From Larimichthys crocea (taxonomy: Eukaryota > Chordata > Actinopteri > Sciaenidae), in contig NC_040028.1 in assembly GCF_000972845.2 (NCBI RefSeq), positions 12,458,201 through 12,522,200 on the forward strand: DNA of 64,000 nt, given 5' to 3'. Positions 42,972 through 54,339 of this stretch are shown here, piece by piece; position 1 is the stretch's first letter, and every line of letters starts with the position of its first letter. Both the position numbers and the translations under genes were made by a program. Under the pieces are notes generated by a model, which worked only from the letters and a program-made list of their open reading frames with translations, had not been told where the DNA came from and did not search any database.

Positions 42972-45900
42972 TTTTCGGTAAGGGATGTGTGCATCTTCAA
43001 CCAATACCGTGCCTGGCTAGGCATAACCCTCAGTGGGTCCCCCGGCAGTGTAATCCTATGGCAGCTAACTAAGGATGGACCTGAGCCAGCCCTAACTATA
43101 GGCTTTATCAAAAAGGAAAGTCTTAAGTCTATTCTTAAGGTTGGCCGTGTCTGCCTCCCGAACCCAGAAAGTAGTTTGTCCACAGAAGAGGAGCCTGATA
43201 GTGAAAGCTCTGGCTCCCAATCTACTTTTGGAAACTAAGGAACCACAAAGAACCCAGCGTCCTGAGAGCGCAGTGTTCTAGAGGGTAATAAGGTATTATG
43301 ACTCTTTAGATAAGTGGTGCCTGACCATGAAGAGTTGTAAGTAGGAGAAGAATTTTAAATTCTATTCTAGATTTAATAGGTAGCCAATGCAAGGAAGCCA
43401 AATGGGAGAGTGTGATCTCTGATCTTGGTTCCTGTCAGAAACACGTGCCGCAGCATTCTGAATTAACTGCAAAGTCCTCGAGACTTATTGGAGCAGCCTG
43501 ATAACAAAGAGTTACAATAGTCCAGCCTTGAAGTAACAAATGCGTGGACTAGTTTTTCTGCATCCGCCTGAGAGACATGCGTCTGATTTTAGCGATGTTA
43601 CGTAAGTGGAAGAATCAGTCCTCGAAATTGTTTTATGTGGACGTTAAAGGACAAATCCTGATCAAAAACAACTCCAAGATTCTTTACAGTGGAGCTGGAG
43701 GCCAGGGTGATCCCATCAAAGTAACAGTCTCTAGAAAGAGAGTTTCTGAGGTGTTTGGTCCAATACAAGAACTTAGTTTTGTCGAATTAACATCAAAATG
43801 TAGGTCATCCAACTTTTTATATCCTTAGCATGCTGGAGTTAGTTAACTGATTGGTTGCATAGGCTTGATCGATAAATATAATGGTGTCGTCAGCATAACA
43901 ATGAAAATGATAGAGTGATTCCTAATAATGTTCCCTAAAGGAAGCATATATAAACTGAATAGAAGTGGTCACCAGTACAGAACCTTGTGGGACTCCATGA
44001 CAACTTTGGTCTGCATGGAGGATTCATCATTGACGGAACAAATGAGATCGATCTAAAAAGTACGATTTAACCAGCTTAGGGCGGTTCCTTTGATGGCCAA
44101 TTCGATGTTCCGTCTCTGTAAAAGAATTTGATGGTCAATGGTGTCAAATGCAGCACTAAGATCTAACAGGACAAGTACAGAGATGAGTCCTTTGTCTGAT
44201 GCCATTAGGAGTCATTTGTAACTTTGACTAATGCGGTCTCTGTGCTATGATGCACTCTAAATCCTGACTGGAAATCCTCAAATAGACTATGTATGGGAGA
44301 AAGTCAAACAGCTGATTAGCACAGCTTTCTCAATTATCTTAGACAGAAAGGGAAGGTTTGATATCGGTCTGTAGTTGGCTAAGACCTCTGGGTCTAGAGT
44401 GGGCTTTTTTAGAAGAGGTTTAATTACAGCTACCTTAAAGGACTGTGGTACATATCCTGATAATAAAGACAGATTAATCCTATCCAATAACGAATTACTA
44501 ACAACAGGTAAAACATCCTTGAGGCAACTGGTTGGGATGGAGTCTAAGAGACAGGATGATGGCTTAGCTGCAGAATGATTAAGTTATTGAAGAAGGTCGA
44601 TGGGGGAAAAACAGTCTAAATACATATCAGGTTTTACAGCTGTTTCAAAACTTACTGTATCAGAATGCAGATCAATGCCTGTTGAGGGCAAGAGGTGATG
44701 GATTTTGTCTCTAATATTTAATCTTATCATTAAAGAAGCTCATGAAGTCATTGCTACTTAGACCTAAAGGAATAGATGGTTCAGTAGAGCGTGATTCTCT
44801 GTTAGCCTGGCTACAGTGCTGAGAGGAAACCTGTGGTTGTTGTATTCTCCTCAATTAAAGAAGAGTAATAGGCTGCTCTGGCATTACGGAGAGCCTTCCT
44901 GTATGTTTGAGATTATCTTGCCAGGCTAGATGAAATTCTTCCAGTTTAGTGCGCCATTTGCGTTCAGATTTACGTGCCTCTTGCTTTAATTTACGAGTCT
45001 GCTGGATACCATGGTGCTAGCTTCTTTGTTTAATTATCTTCTTTTTCAGAGGTGCAATAGAGTCTAGAGTTGTCCGTAATGAGCCTGTAATACTATCAAC
45101 AAGATGGTCTATTTGTGGGGTGGCTAAGGAGTAGACAAGTCCTCTGTTACAGTTAGACATGGCATTTGATTCAATGCTGAAGGAATCACTTCCTTAAATT
45201 TGGCTACAGCACTATCAAAGATAAACATGCTGTAGAAGCTTCTACACAAAGGCTATAGTCGGTAGTATGAACTCAAAGGTTATTAAAAAATGGTCAGACA
45301 GAAGGGATTCGTGGGAGACTATTATATTATCATTTCAATGCCATATGAAAGAACAAGATCAAGAGTGTGTTCAGACCATGAGTCGGTTTATTCACTTTGA
45401 CAAAAGCCAATTGAGCTAATAGAGAGATAAACGCAGTACTAAGACTATCATTGTGGTTGTCCACATGAATGTTAATCACCTACATAATTACTTTATCTGT
45501 TTTAAGGATCAAGCCTGATGCAAATTCTGCAAATTCGATAAATTACGATAAGGACCTGGAGCTCGATATACTTAACAAATAAAATTGGCTGCAAGTTTTC
45601 CGGTTGGGTGAGTGAGGCTAAGGAAAGACTTTCAAATGAATTATAATTTAGTTTAGGTTTGGGATTTATTAATGACTTGAGTCAAATATGGCTCCAACTC
45701 CACCACCTCGACCAGTACTTCGAGGAACATGAGTATTATAATTACGGAGGAGTGGATTCATTTAAGCTAACATATTCATCCTCCTGCAGCCAGGTTTCAG
45801 TGAGGCACAAAACAATCAATATGATAATCAGATTTAATTATTGACTAGACACCTTAGATGACAAGACCTGATTTCAATAGTCCACATTTAATTCTCTTAT

Positions 45901-47218
45901 TTTGGACTGTTGGAGATGTTGATTTAATTTGTATTAAGTTTTTATGATGAACTCCTCTTCTGTTTGTTTTATCTTTTTAATAATGTAGGTGGACGGGGGA
46001 CAGACACAGTCTCTATACTAAAGGACTGGGTGGGCAGCTGCTCTAATGGAGGCGCAGAGAAGCGTGTAAGACTGCAGCTCTGTTCCTGGTCTCAACTCTG
46101 GTGGTGTCGACATGATTTTGGTCAGCTATAAATGGCCATATTTCTAGATATAAGAGCTGCTCCATCCAAAGGGGATGGATGCCGTCTCTCCCAATCAGAC
46201 CAGGTTTTCCCCAGAAGGTGTCCAATTGTCTATGAAGCCCACATCGTTTGCTGGACACCACCTCGACAGCCAGCGGTGTGAAATGACGACCTGCGGCTAA
46301 ACATGTCATCACTGGTCACATTGGGGAGGGGACCAGAGAAAAAATACGGAGTCCGACATGTGTTTTGGCGTATTCACACACCGATGAAACATTAATTTAG
46401 TGACCTCCGATTGGCGTAACGGGTGTCATTACCGCCGACGTGAATAACAATCTTACTGTATTTACGCTTATCCTTGGCAGCAGTTTCAAAAAGACTCGAT
46501 GTCGCCCGCTCTGCCCCCGGGATGCATTTAACTATGGCCCCCGGTGTGCTAACTTCACGTTTCGGATCTGGAGCTGCCAATGACCAGATGTGGCCTCTCA
46601 GCGGGTGTGTCGCTGAGTGGGGAAAATCTGTTTGAAACGTGGAGCGGTTGGTGGTGTACCGTGGGCTTCAGTTTGGGGCTATGCCTCCTTCGAACAGTCA
46701 CCCAGCCTCCCGGCTGCTCGGGAACTACCGGGGGACGGCTAACTGAAGCTACCTGTGGTGCGGTACCACCCGGTACAGGGGACTGGCTAACTATCTGAGC
46801 TACTGACTGTTCGGTGGTGCGTACCGTGCCTCTAACTCACTGACCCTCGCCTCCAAAGCTACAAATAAACTACATTTATTACAAGTACCGTTTCACTAAA
46901 GGAGGACGAGGAGTAACTGAACTGTGGCACACAGGACAGGAGAGAGCAGGAGAGGAGAGAGAGGAGAGGAGAGGGGCGCCATTGCTATAGCTAGGCTAGT
47001 TAGTGTGGCTAACAGAAACTGGAGAAACTATCAGATTGTGGTTACTAGAGTTCAGAGACCTGTTCGTGCCAGACAGACAAAGTCAGAGAGTAGTGCAGAG
47101 ATAAGTTGAATAGTCGCTGATGTGAGAAATATCGGAAATCTGTTCAGGTGAGCAGAGCAGAGGCACGTGGCAAACAACACAGATACCGGAAGTGACACAA
47201 TACGTTACCGCAAAGCAC
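42149..47218 (-). mobile_element. L2-clade LINE, copy D (full length, both ends present)
   Basis: Minus-strand L2 from the AAATCAAATC 3' tail to the 5' leader, inserted in retroviral integrase and flanked by GAAGAG (42143-42148 and 47219-47224). It is about 5.07 kb including a GA-rich expansion at 42610-42972. It contains RT (43100-45100), endonuclease (45200-45950) and ORF1 (46043-46920), all with frequent one-base indels relative to copies A and B. This is the copy that shows what a full-length element looks like. Confidence 0.9.
42610..42972 (+). repeat. GA/GATA-rich expansion inside L2 copy D
   Basis: Degenerate (GA)n, GAGATATGGAGA and AGAGAGAGA tracts about 360 bp long, replacing a short segment (near the 3' UTR) that in copy A is only about 20 bp. 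The Ser/Leu-rich reading frames on the minus strand are artefacts of it. Confidence 0.85.
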
Positions 47219-48275
47219 GAAGAGTATTCCTGTCCCTGCGCAGCACACCCACCACCAGTAAACCATTTGATTACTTAATGATGGATTTCATAGAACTAAC
47301 TCCAGACGAAGGGAAGAAATATTGTCTAGTGAAGGTAGATATGTGGTCTAAGTGGGTGGACTCTTTTCCAGCAAAACATGCTAACAGCCATGCAGTCACG
47401 AAGGCTCTGTTAACAGAAATCATTCCACCATGGAGAATTCCATCAAGATCAGTAGTGATAACGGCACACACTTTGTAAACGCTGCAGTGGAGGCAGTGGG
47501 ACAGTTCTTAGGCATTGATATGAAAAAACTTGTGTAATCATCCACAGAGGTGGGGAGCAGTGGGAGAGAGAGAATGTACGCTCCAAAGCAAAACTTGCTA
47601 AATGTTGTGAAGAAACAGGTTTGTCCTGGATGGATGCACTCCCCATTGTTTTGTCTTACATGCGAATGAGACAAAGAAGTCGGGTGAAACTCAGTCCGTT
47701 TGAGATCCTATTTGGACGTCCTCCTAATGTTGGCATGGACCCCTATAGGGACAGACTGCCACCCACTTCTTAGTGTGATGATAACATGATTGAGTATTGT
47801 AAACTGCTCTCTGGTATGTTGTCTCAGTTTCTCAACAGGTTAAAGAAGCCCTCCTTCAGCAGGCTACAGGTCTTTACACTCGATCCAGCTTGGCGATTGG
47901 GTGGTGATAAAAACCTGTGAAGGAAGCACTGGAGGTCTGAGAGGTGGCAAAGGCCGTTCCAAGTGTTGCTCACAACACACACAGCGTGAAGGTCGCAGAC
48001 AGAGCAACTTGGATCCACGCCCACCACTGCAAGACTTGGTGGAGTTACGACTCAGTGGGGTTGGGCACCCTGCCCCACCCACTGAGTCGTAACTCCACCA
48101 GCCTGCAGGAGTACACTCACATGCACACACGTAAAGTGAGGCTGTGTTGATTCATTACAGTAGCAGTGAGAGCCTAGCACCGCTTCCACTGCACTGGTGA
48201 TTACACTGTACACATACACTTCCAGAGGCCAAAAACACAGTCAACTTGATGCCTTGAGGGACGATCCTCATGGCC
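47219..48275 (+). pseudogene. pol: Endogenous retrovirus integrase core, C-terminal domain and env start, inverted
   Basis: Plus-strand continuation of 41823-42148 after L2 copy D. It covers core with MMDFIELTPDEGKKYC, through the KALLTEIIPPW junction intact here, to PFEILFGRPPNVGMDPYRDR (about 47700). The C-terminal domain ([23 protein letters not shown]) and the hairpin at 48032-48104 follow, then the env leader up to CCTCATGGC (48275). It mirrors 35845-36743 on the minus strand. At 48276 the sequence switches to minus-strand RNase H. Confidence 0.87.
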
Positions 48276-48870
48276 TGGGGGAGGAGGGAGTGATAAATCA
48301 GCAGCGCGCTTGGCTGCAGCATCAGCTCGCGCATTGCCTTTAGATACAGAGTCTGTGTCACCTGTGTGGGCTTGACACTTGCAAACTGCAATCTGTTTTG
48401 GCAAAAGAATAGCATCCAATAAAGCTAAGACTTTGTCATGATGTAAGATAGGCTTTCCATCAGATTTAAGAAAATTTCTATGTTCCCATAGTACGCCAAA
48501 ATCATGCACCACACCAAAGGCGTAGCGAGAATCTGTATAGATAGTCACTGAGCGACCTTTTGCTAGTGTGCAAGCCGCAGTGAGAGCTATCAATTCAGCG
48601 GCTTGTGCCGAATGGTTAGAGGGCAAAGATCCCGATTGCACTATGGAGTGATCATCACATACAGCAAAGCCCATTTTGTTTAACCCAGACTGAGCATCTT
48701 GAAAGGCAGAAGTTAGTAAGAGGAGTCTCTCGCAGATCGGGTCTGGGTGTGCAAACCTGTTGAAGAATAGCAACACAATCATAAGCTTCACCATCATCTG
48801 GAGAAGGCAAAAGAGTGGCAGGGTTAAGAACAGTGCATCTTTTCACAGTAATGTTAGGCATATCCAACAA
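48276..48870 (-). pseudogene. pol: Endogenous retrovirus RNase H
   Basis: Degrades RNA in RNA:DNA hybrids during reverse transcription. It shows a diverged N-terminal half (FAVCDDHSIVQSGSLP) and the catalytic Glu in QAAELIALTAACTLAKGRSV. The Asp follows in TIYTDSRYAFGVVHDFG, then WEHRNFLKSDGKPI, CKCQAHTGDTDSVSKGN and ARADAAAKRAA. The family layout is complete, but the first part is in another frame (48655-48870). It is truncated at the inversion junction, so its connection to integrase is lost. Confidence 0.87.
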
Positions 48871-48916
48871 AACAGTGTTGTATCTTAACCAACGTGCTGT
48901 TGAAAGATGTGAGTTT

Positions 48917-50097
48917 TTATTGTTCCAACAGGATCACAGAGACTGCATGGGGAACAAGAAGAGTTAGATCAGAATATCCAACAATTTCCCTAGAAGCTAA
49001 AACAGCTGCAGCCGCTACTGCCCTGAGGCAGCCAGGCAGTCCAGCAGCCACTGGGTCTAACTTAGAAGAGAAATAGGCCACTGGTCTCAGCCGCCCTCCA
49101 TGTTCCTGCAAAAGAACTGATGTCATACAACCATTCTTTTCATCCACAGTCTGAGTAAAAGGCCTGAGTGGGTCTGGGAGGCCTAATGTGGGAGTTGACT
49201 GCAATAAAAGCTTCAAATCAGTGAATGCCTGTGTTGCATCATGAGTCCAGGTCAAACGGTCTGAAGATTGTAGACCTTTACCATAAATTAGGGCTCCCAA
49301 CGGGGCCTCTAACTCAGCATAGTTAGGGATAAACTGTCGACAATAAGAGCACATTTCCAAAAAAGACATTAGTTGTTTTTTTGTCAGAGGTTTGGGAAAT
49401 TTTTAAATAGCTTCTACACGTTTGGGTGAGAGGGATTTGCCCTCTGCTGTGATCACATGACCCAGAAAAACAACTTCCTGCTGTACAAATTGAAGTTTAG
49501 ACAAACTGGCTTCATTCCCATGATCAGCCAAATGCCGTAACAGAGTCACTGTATCAGCCTCACACTGCTCTTTAGTGGGTCATCAACATACTGCAACAAT
49601 GCTGTGCCAGGAGTCAGGACTAAAGGCTCCAAGCTGTCCTTAAGAGCTGCATTGTAAATAGTTGGACTCTCACAATAACCTTGACACAAACGAGTGAATG
49701 TGTATGGTTTGCCATTAAAGGTGAAAGCAAACCAAAATTGACTATCAGGGTGCACTGACACACTGAAAACAGCATTTGAGAGATCAACCACTGAGAAAAA
49801 CCTAGCATCTGCAGGCACTTGTGATAAAATAGTGTAGGGATTTGGAACATTGGGAGCACGTGGCTGTACTGCAGCATTCACAGCTTGTAGATCTTGTACA
49901 AATCGCCATTCAACTGGTTGGCCTTCATCCGTAATCTTTTTGACAGGGAATAAAGGTGTGCGAACCGGAGAATCAGGACATGGAACAATTACGCCTGCTT
50001 GCAAAAGGTGATTGAACGCTGGAGTAATGCCATCAATAGCTTGTTTTAAAGGATATTGTTGTTTGCATGGGCGAAAGTCAGATTTTGCAGTTATCAT
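48917..50097 (-). pseudogene. pol: Endogenous retrovirus reverse transcriptase
   Basis: Polymerase that copies viral RNA to DNA. In order it has the fingers (KQQYPLKQAIDGITPAFNHL, SPVRTPLFPVKK, EWRFVQDLQAVN), FSVVDLSNAVFSVSVH with a catalytic Asp, LCQGYCESPTIYNAALKDSL, and the catalytic LLQYVDDPLK. A frameshift follows YVDD, and a stop lies near 49400. The thumb/connection (MSFLEMCSYCRQFIPNYAEL, GALIYGKGLQ) is at 49369-48917. YVDD and LPQG-type CQGY wording fit gamma/epsilon-type retroviruses. Confidence 0.9.
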
Positions 50098-51180
50098 TAC
50101 TGGCTCACAACTCTAAATTAGTCCTACATCGTATTTATGCTTTATGATGCCACAAAATATCAGACTTCCTTCAGAGCAGGTACATGCTTAACATTCTCTG
50201 CTGATAGTAAGACATATTTCTTGTGTGAGAGTGAGTCGTTCAGCGGCAGCAACTGCACAGTGCGTGTGCCGTGGAAAGAAGACTGTCATGACTGTTTATA
50301 TACCTGCAGCTGGGGAGATAAGTGACCAATGGGTCACTTGTACTCTGCCAGTCTTGAATATGTACACATCTTTCTACAAACAACCCCAAATCTTCCCACC
50401 TATCCTTCACGTGTTTGGAAAAAGACACTTGAGGAAAACAATTGTTTGCATCAAAAAGTATTTTCTGATTCTCAGTCAAACAAACAGAAAGCGCTGCACG
50501 GTGGTCATCCCAGAAAAGGGAGGCCGTGGTCAGTCGTTCTTGTGTCACTTGGAGCCATGTGTGTTCATAGTCAGAGTCTGGGCCAAGATTCACATGAGAT
50601 GTACAATGTAATTCATTGATTGTTAGAAAATCTGTATCTGTAGGAGACACAAGCGTTCTTATTTTTTGTATCAGCTGATCAGTGGATGCAGAAGCCTCTA
50701 ACTTCCACTGATATGCATACAACAATTGTCGGGGATCATGCTTAACAGCTATCAATGATTCATCGGGTCCTGTCAGGGAGGTGAGAGAACTCACCTTTAA
50801 CCCGTCCGGAGTCGATATCAAACATATCCCCAATTTACACATGAGATCTCTGCCGAGCAGATTAACAGGGCAGAGATGTGAGAATAAGAATGCATGCTTT
50901 ATTTGCTCCCCCTCTGGTGTAATACAACCCAGAGGAGCGGTCACTCTCTCTTTAATCGATTGGCCAGATGCTCCAAAAGAATACATATGGTTACCAGTCA
51001 TTTTTGGTGTGTGTGAAAATGTGGAAGCCATAATCACAGAATTTGTAGCTCCTGAATCTACCAAAAACATCACTTCAGTCCCTTCTGTTGTCAACACATA
51101 TAAAGAAAAAACAGTTTTGGGATCACCTGCATATTGTACATAAGTTTCAACCTGTGGTGTGTTTTTCTGTTCAAGATATC
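50098..51180 (-). pseudogene. pro: Endogenous retrovirus protease and spacer to RT
   Basis: Retropepsin with TEVMFLVDSGATNSVIMA (catalytic DSGA), a flap-like YSFGASGQSI and the conserved VNLLGRDLMCKLGI. It continues about 190 codons in one frame (to 50240) as a long spacer toward RT, containing HTWLQVTQERLTTASLFW; the spacer has no known domain that I recognise. The 51097 frame start is only the first Met; protease sequence begins upstream. Confidence 0.85.
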
Positions 51181-51299
51181 TTATAGCATTATGTACATGA
51201 GCATGAACATGCTGGTGTGTGTGTTCCTGGCTATCATCATCATGTAAACATGCATGTGGCTGTGTGTGTGTTTCACTTCCCTGTTCTGCAGAGCCTTCG

Positions 51300-51545
51300 G
51301 GTGATGTCCCTCGCCCTTCGTCCTGTCCCTGTCAATCAGACGTGCCGTGTGCTCGTGCCTGTTCATCCGAAGCGTTCATGGGACAGTCTCTAGACCAGTG
51401 TCCAATTTCTCCACATCTGTAACAGGCGTTGGGATCTTGAGAGCCTTGTCCCTGCTGACCTCCTCGTCCACCTCCTCTTCCACCTCCTTTTCCCCCGCGT
51501 CCACAGCCTCTGCCTCGTCCTCATCCTCGCTGCCCCTGCATGGTT
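51300..51545 (-). pseudogene. gag: Endogenous retrovirus nucleocapsid (CCHC)
   Basis: A Gly/Arg-rich stretch (GRGCGRGGKGGGRGG) is followed by one zinc knuckle CYRCGEIGHWSRDC, spacing C-x2-C-x4-H-x4-C, at about 51425-51384. It packages genomic RNA. A single knuckle is usual in gamma/epsilon-type viruses. Stops interrupt the Gly-rich part. Confidence 0.85.
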
Positions 51546-52568
51546 GCCAATGCAGAATACATAGTGAGGGCTGACATGTGCAGTTCTTTCTCAGTCTTTT
51601 CCTGCTTAGCCTTCTTCTTCTGTTGCTGAGTCAGTTGTACATGGCGTGCATGTCGCTTGAGATCATTCAGTCGACATTCTTCTTTGCACCCCACATATGT
51701 GCGGACAACAATATCATGTAACTCAGGGAGCATGCCTGCGAGGATGGAATTGCAGAGGTGGCTCTCCAATGCATCAGGCTGCGCACCGATATGTCCTGGC
51801 TGCTCCAGCCCACTATGTTTGTTAAAGATGGCAGTCAATCTGGATACATAATCATCGACCTGTTTTTCTGGTTTTTGTTTGCAGCTGGCTATTGTAGACA
51901 TATCAACCTTGGGAGGAAAGGCTTTCCTCAGTGCGTCACCTAGCTCAAGGAGCGCATCCCGATACTCCATGTTTTTAACATGAGCCCAATCTACGTGAAC
52001 AATTTTCATCTCCATATTCTTCCTTCTCTTCTTCTTTCACATGTTGACCTGGCTCGTCATATCCTCCCATTGCTCCGGACACAGCAGGTTTTCGTTGAAA
52101 GGGACAGGAGTCTAGGTCAGGGTTCACCTTCAGGGCCTGCAGTTCTGTAACAGGATACACAGAAGTGGGTGCAGTAAGAGGTGAAAGAACATATGGTGGT
52201 GGACCTTGTGTTTTCTTCATTTTCTGTTTTTCACTATTCTTTCTCTCTGGTAATTCCTTCTGACACCGCAATCTCTATTGTCTGTCAGCTTCTGCTTTCC
52301 AGTTACTCAAACACTTCCTATGTTTTTCTATTTCTTCCAAATCCTTCACCTTTATGCTCTTTCCCTGTTTAATTTCTGACTCCTTATAGTCTAATTTTCT
52401 TTCTAACTGTCTTATCTCTTTCATGCTCAGGGATCCCCCTTTAGGGAACCCAAATCCATTTGTTCATACATTAAGACAATCAATACATTCAGAACCATAG
52501 TTTGAGGTCATAATGGTGACGATGGGGCCTCCTGGAGGAGTCAGCGACTTAGACTTCTCTATTCCCAT
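51521..52568 (-). pseudogene. gag: Endogenous retrovirus gag: matrix, PPPY region, capsid
   Basis: A start codon at 52568 gives MGIEKSKSLT, with a Gly at position 2 suitable for myristoylation. A charged coiled-coil-like matrix region (52440-52290) and then a Pro-rich segment with the PPPY late-budding motif (GPPPYVLSPL, about 52195) follow. Capsid C-terminal sequence is at 52015-51550, with the major-homology-like KPEKQVDDYVSRLTAIF and a basic tail (QQQKKKAKQEKTEKE). The N-terminal capsid appears largely missing between 52030 and 52015, so gag is short for the family. A stop and a frameshift occur. Confidence 0.75.
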
Positions 52569-53045
52569 TTTCCAATAATGGGTGAGAGCTCTTTTTTATT
52601 TTTACAGGCGTCCCCGGAGAAGGGTGATTAGTTTTTAAGTCTCAATCACTCCAGAAAGACTTGTACCCTAGGTACAGAGATTGGACTCTTACTAATCCCA
52701 GATTGGCCTTTAACCAATCTTGATCTAAGGTTGGCCTCTAACCAACCCGATCCAAGGTTGGCCTTTAACCAACCCGTCTATTCGCCACTCGTCAAGTTTT
52801 ACCCCTTCACCACACTATGCCTCTTTTCTCTATTTTTTTTCCCTTTTTTTTGTTCTCAAGAAACTGAAAGTGTCTCACCAGATTTCTTTTTCTTTTGTGT
52901 TCGTTGAATCCCAACGCCGGCGATCACGGACAAAATTATCAGTCCTCCCGTCTCTTAATTATTAATCGAGGTTGGAGGCCGGAATTCTTTTCTAATCCGG
53001 GGAAGCCACTCCACTGGTCACTGTCCGGACGTCCGGTCGGGGGAT

Positions 53046-53061
53046 CCTGTTCGTGACGCCA
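53046..53061 (-). promoter_or_regulatory. Retroviral primer binding site
   Basis: On the minus strand TGGCGTCACGAACAGG begins 4 bases inside the 5' LTR, the expected place and TGG start for a tRNA 3'-end complement. Which tRNA it matches was not determined. Confidence 0.75.
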
Positions 53062-53065
53062 AGTT

Positions 53066-53485
53066 TGTCGCGGAAATTCGATAAAGACTGAGAACACGAT
53101 CAGTATTAAATGAGAGTTTTATTCTTGGCCAAGGAGAGACAACAGTACGAGTACAACAGTCAAAGTTCTCTCTGCTGATAATACATTCAACTGCTCTTTT
53201 GTAGACATTTCTCCCCCTCCCTCTCCTCTGAGGTCATTAAAGAGAGACTCTAATTGCATTAAGGGGGTTACCCTCGTAAATATCTGATTTACTCCCCTTC
53301 TACACCATGGCTGGTACCAACATCTCTGGGACAGAGAGAAATGTCTACACTCAAACATATATCAACCCATCAGGAGGCAGTCTCCTAGATAGGACAAAGT
53401 TCATACAAAGATCACAAAAATATAATTGTAAAATAAAGTAAGCATAAAAAAGTAAAACAGAGATTAAAAGAATTTTTTCACTACA
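53066..53485 (-). repeat. Endogenous retrovirus 5' LTR
   Basis: Plus strand TGTCGCGGAAATTCGATAAA...TCACTACA; matches 34574-34978. Its outer flank (AGATACAAG) does not match the outer flank of the left LTR (GTGACTTT), so no target-site duplication is visible. Confidence 0.92.
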
Positions 53486-53712
53486 AGATACAAGTAGCCG
53501 CCAGAGGGCGAGCGAACAAGCTAGGGAAAGGGAAGTGTTAAGGTGGTTCAGAATGGATGCAGACACATATTAGATATAACAGATATCAGAAATAAATCAC
53601 AACACCAGATAGACACCAGAGGGGAGAACCAGTCCGTGCTGGGAGGAAAGGAAGTGAGGTAAGGGGAAGAAAAATGTCAAATATATAGAAAATGTGAATC
53701 TTAACAACAGCT
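53486..53712 (-). repeat. Probable BEL/Pao LTR remnant
   Basis: On the minus strand it starts TGTTGTTAAGATTCACATTT immediately after a purine/GGGGGCAGC stretch and includes GCCCTCTGGCGGCTACTTGT. The TGTTAAGATTC start and adjacency to a Pao-type coding end support an LTR. It is cut by the retroviral LTR at 53485. Confidence 0.6.
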
Positions 53713-53751
53713 GCCCCCATATTTCTGGAGAGAAATTTGATTAAGACCATA

Positions 53752-53979
53752 TCAAACCACAATTAAAGGGGGGGCAGGAAGTGGGATCAAACATACTACA
53801 GGTCTGACATAGGACTTGTTTTTGACAGCTACTTCAGCTGTCCTGATGTGGCCATCTTTACTTCGTATCAGGTGGGTAATCTTTCCTACAGGCCAAAGAG
53901 CTCTTGGTAGCCGGGGGTCAATGATCATTACAACAGAGTTTAACTGCAGATCTTGTTTTTCCTTTTGGATCTCTCGCAT
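53752..53979 (-). pseudogene. pol: BEL/Pao polyprotein C-terminal domain (DUF5641-like)
   Basis: Last about 75 codons of a Pao-type polyprotein: LREIQKEKQDLQLNSVV-like start, MIIDPRLPRALWPVGKITHL, GHIRTAEVAVKNKSYVRPVV and CLIPLPA. The DP-LPR--WP-G pattern followed by YVRP is typical of the domain after integrase in BEL/Pao elements. The upstream part is absent; the sequence at 54000 is unrelated. Confidence 0.8.
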
Positions 53980-54049
53980 CCAGATGCCACAAAAGTGAGG
54001 TGCATGTGGGGGGTTGAAATGAAAACAGATTTGCCTTGTTGTTGTTTTT

Positions 54050-54262
54050 TATCAGGATTTGTTCTTTAATGTCCACATAAAACAAATTTTGAGGACTGCA
54101 TTCTGCAGAGAAACTAGTCCACGCATTTGTTACTTCTAGGCTGGACTATTGTAACTCTTTGTTATTAGGCTGCTCAAATAAGTTTCTTAGGACTTTGCAG
54201 TTAATTCAGAATGCTACTGCACGTGTTCTGACAGGAACCAAGATCAGAGATCACAACACTAA
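54050..54262 (+). mobile_element. L2 LINE RT fragment
   Basis: Plus-strand piece of the same L2 family: KLVHAFVTSRLDYCNSLLLG-like coding, then NKFLRTLQLIQNATARVLTG ending at TGACAGGAACCAAGATCAGA. It corresponds to 15300-15560 in copy A, inverted. Both ends are truncated. Confidence 0.85.
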
Positions 54263-54339
54263 CCCATTTTGGTTTCAAATGACATTCCTGGTCTCACCAC
54301 AGCTGATCCGGAAGCACTGGCTGACATTTACACGTCAGT

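Larger units (their letters stand above)
34574..53485 (-). mobile_element. Endogenous retrovirus, rearranged, minus strand
   Basis: Bounded by two copies of one LTR (405 and 420 bp). Reading leftward from the right LTR: primer binding site, gag (PPPY, CA, CCHC), protease, RT and RNase H. The integrase/env part then appears inverted (41823-48275, plus strand, with an L2 inserted), partly duplicated (41026-41213), and again in the original orientation (36743-35224), followed by a polypurine tract and the left LTR. Domain layout is gammaretrovirus/epsilonretrovirus-like. All genes carry frameshifts, deletions or truncations. No flanking target duplication is found. Confidence 0.88.

Noticed and set aside
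42600..43004. Ser/Leu-rich reading frame on the minus strand
   Set aside because: Translation of the GA-rich expansion (CT on the minus strand), not a gene.
34574..53485. Intact or mobilisable provirus
   Set aside because: Every gene is frameshifted or truncated, most of the surface subunit is deleted, and integrase is split by inversion and LINE insertion.
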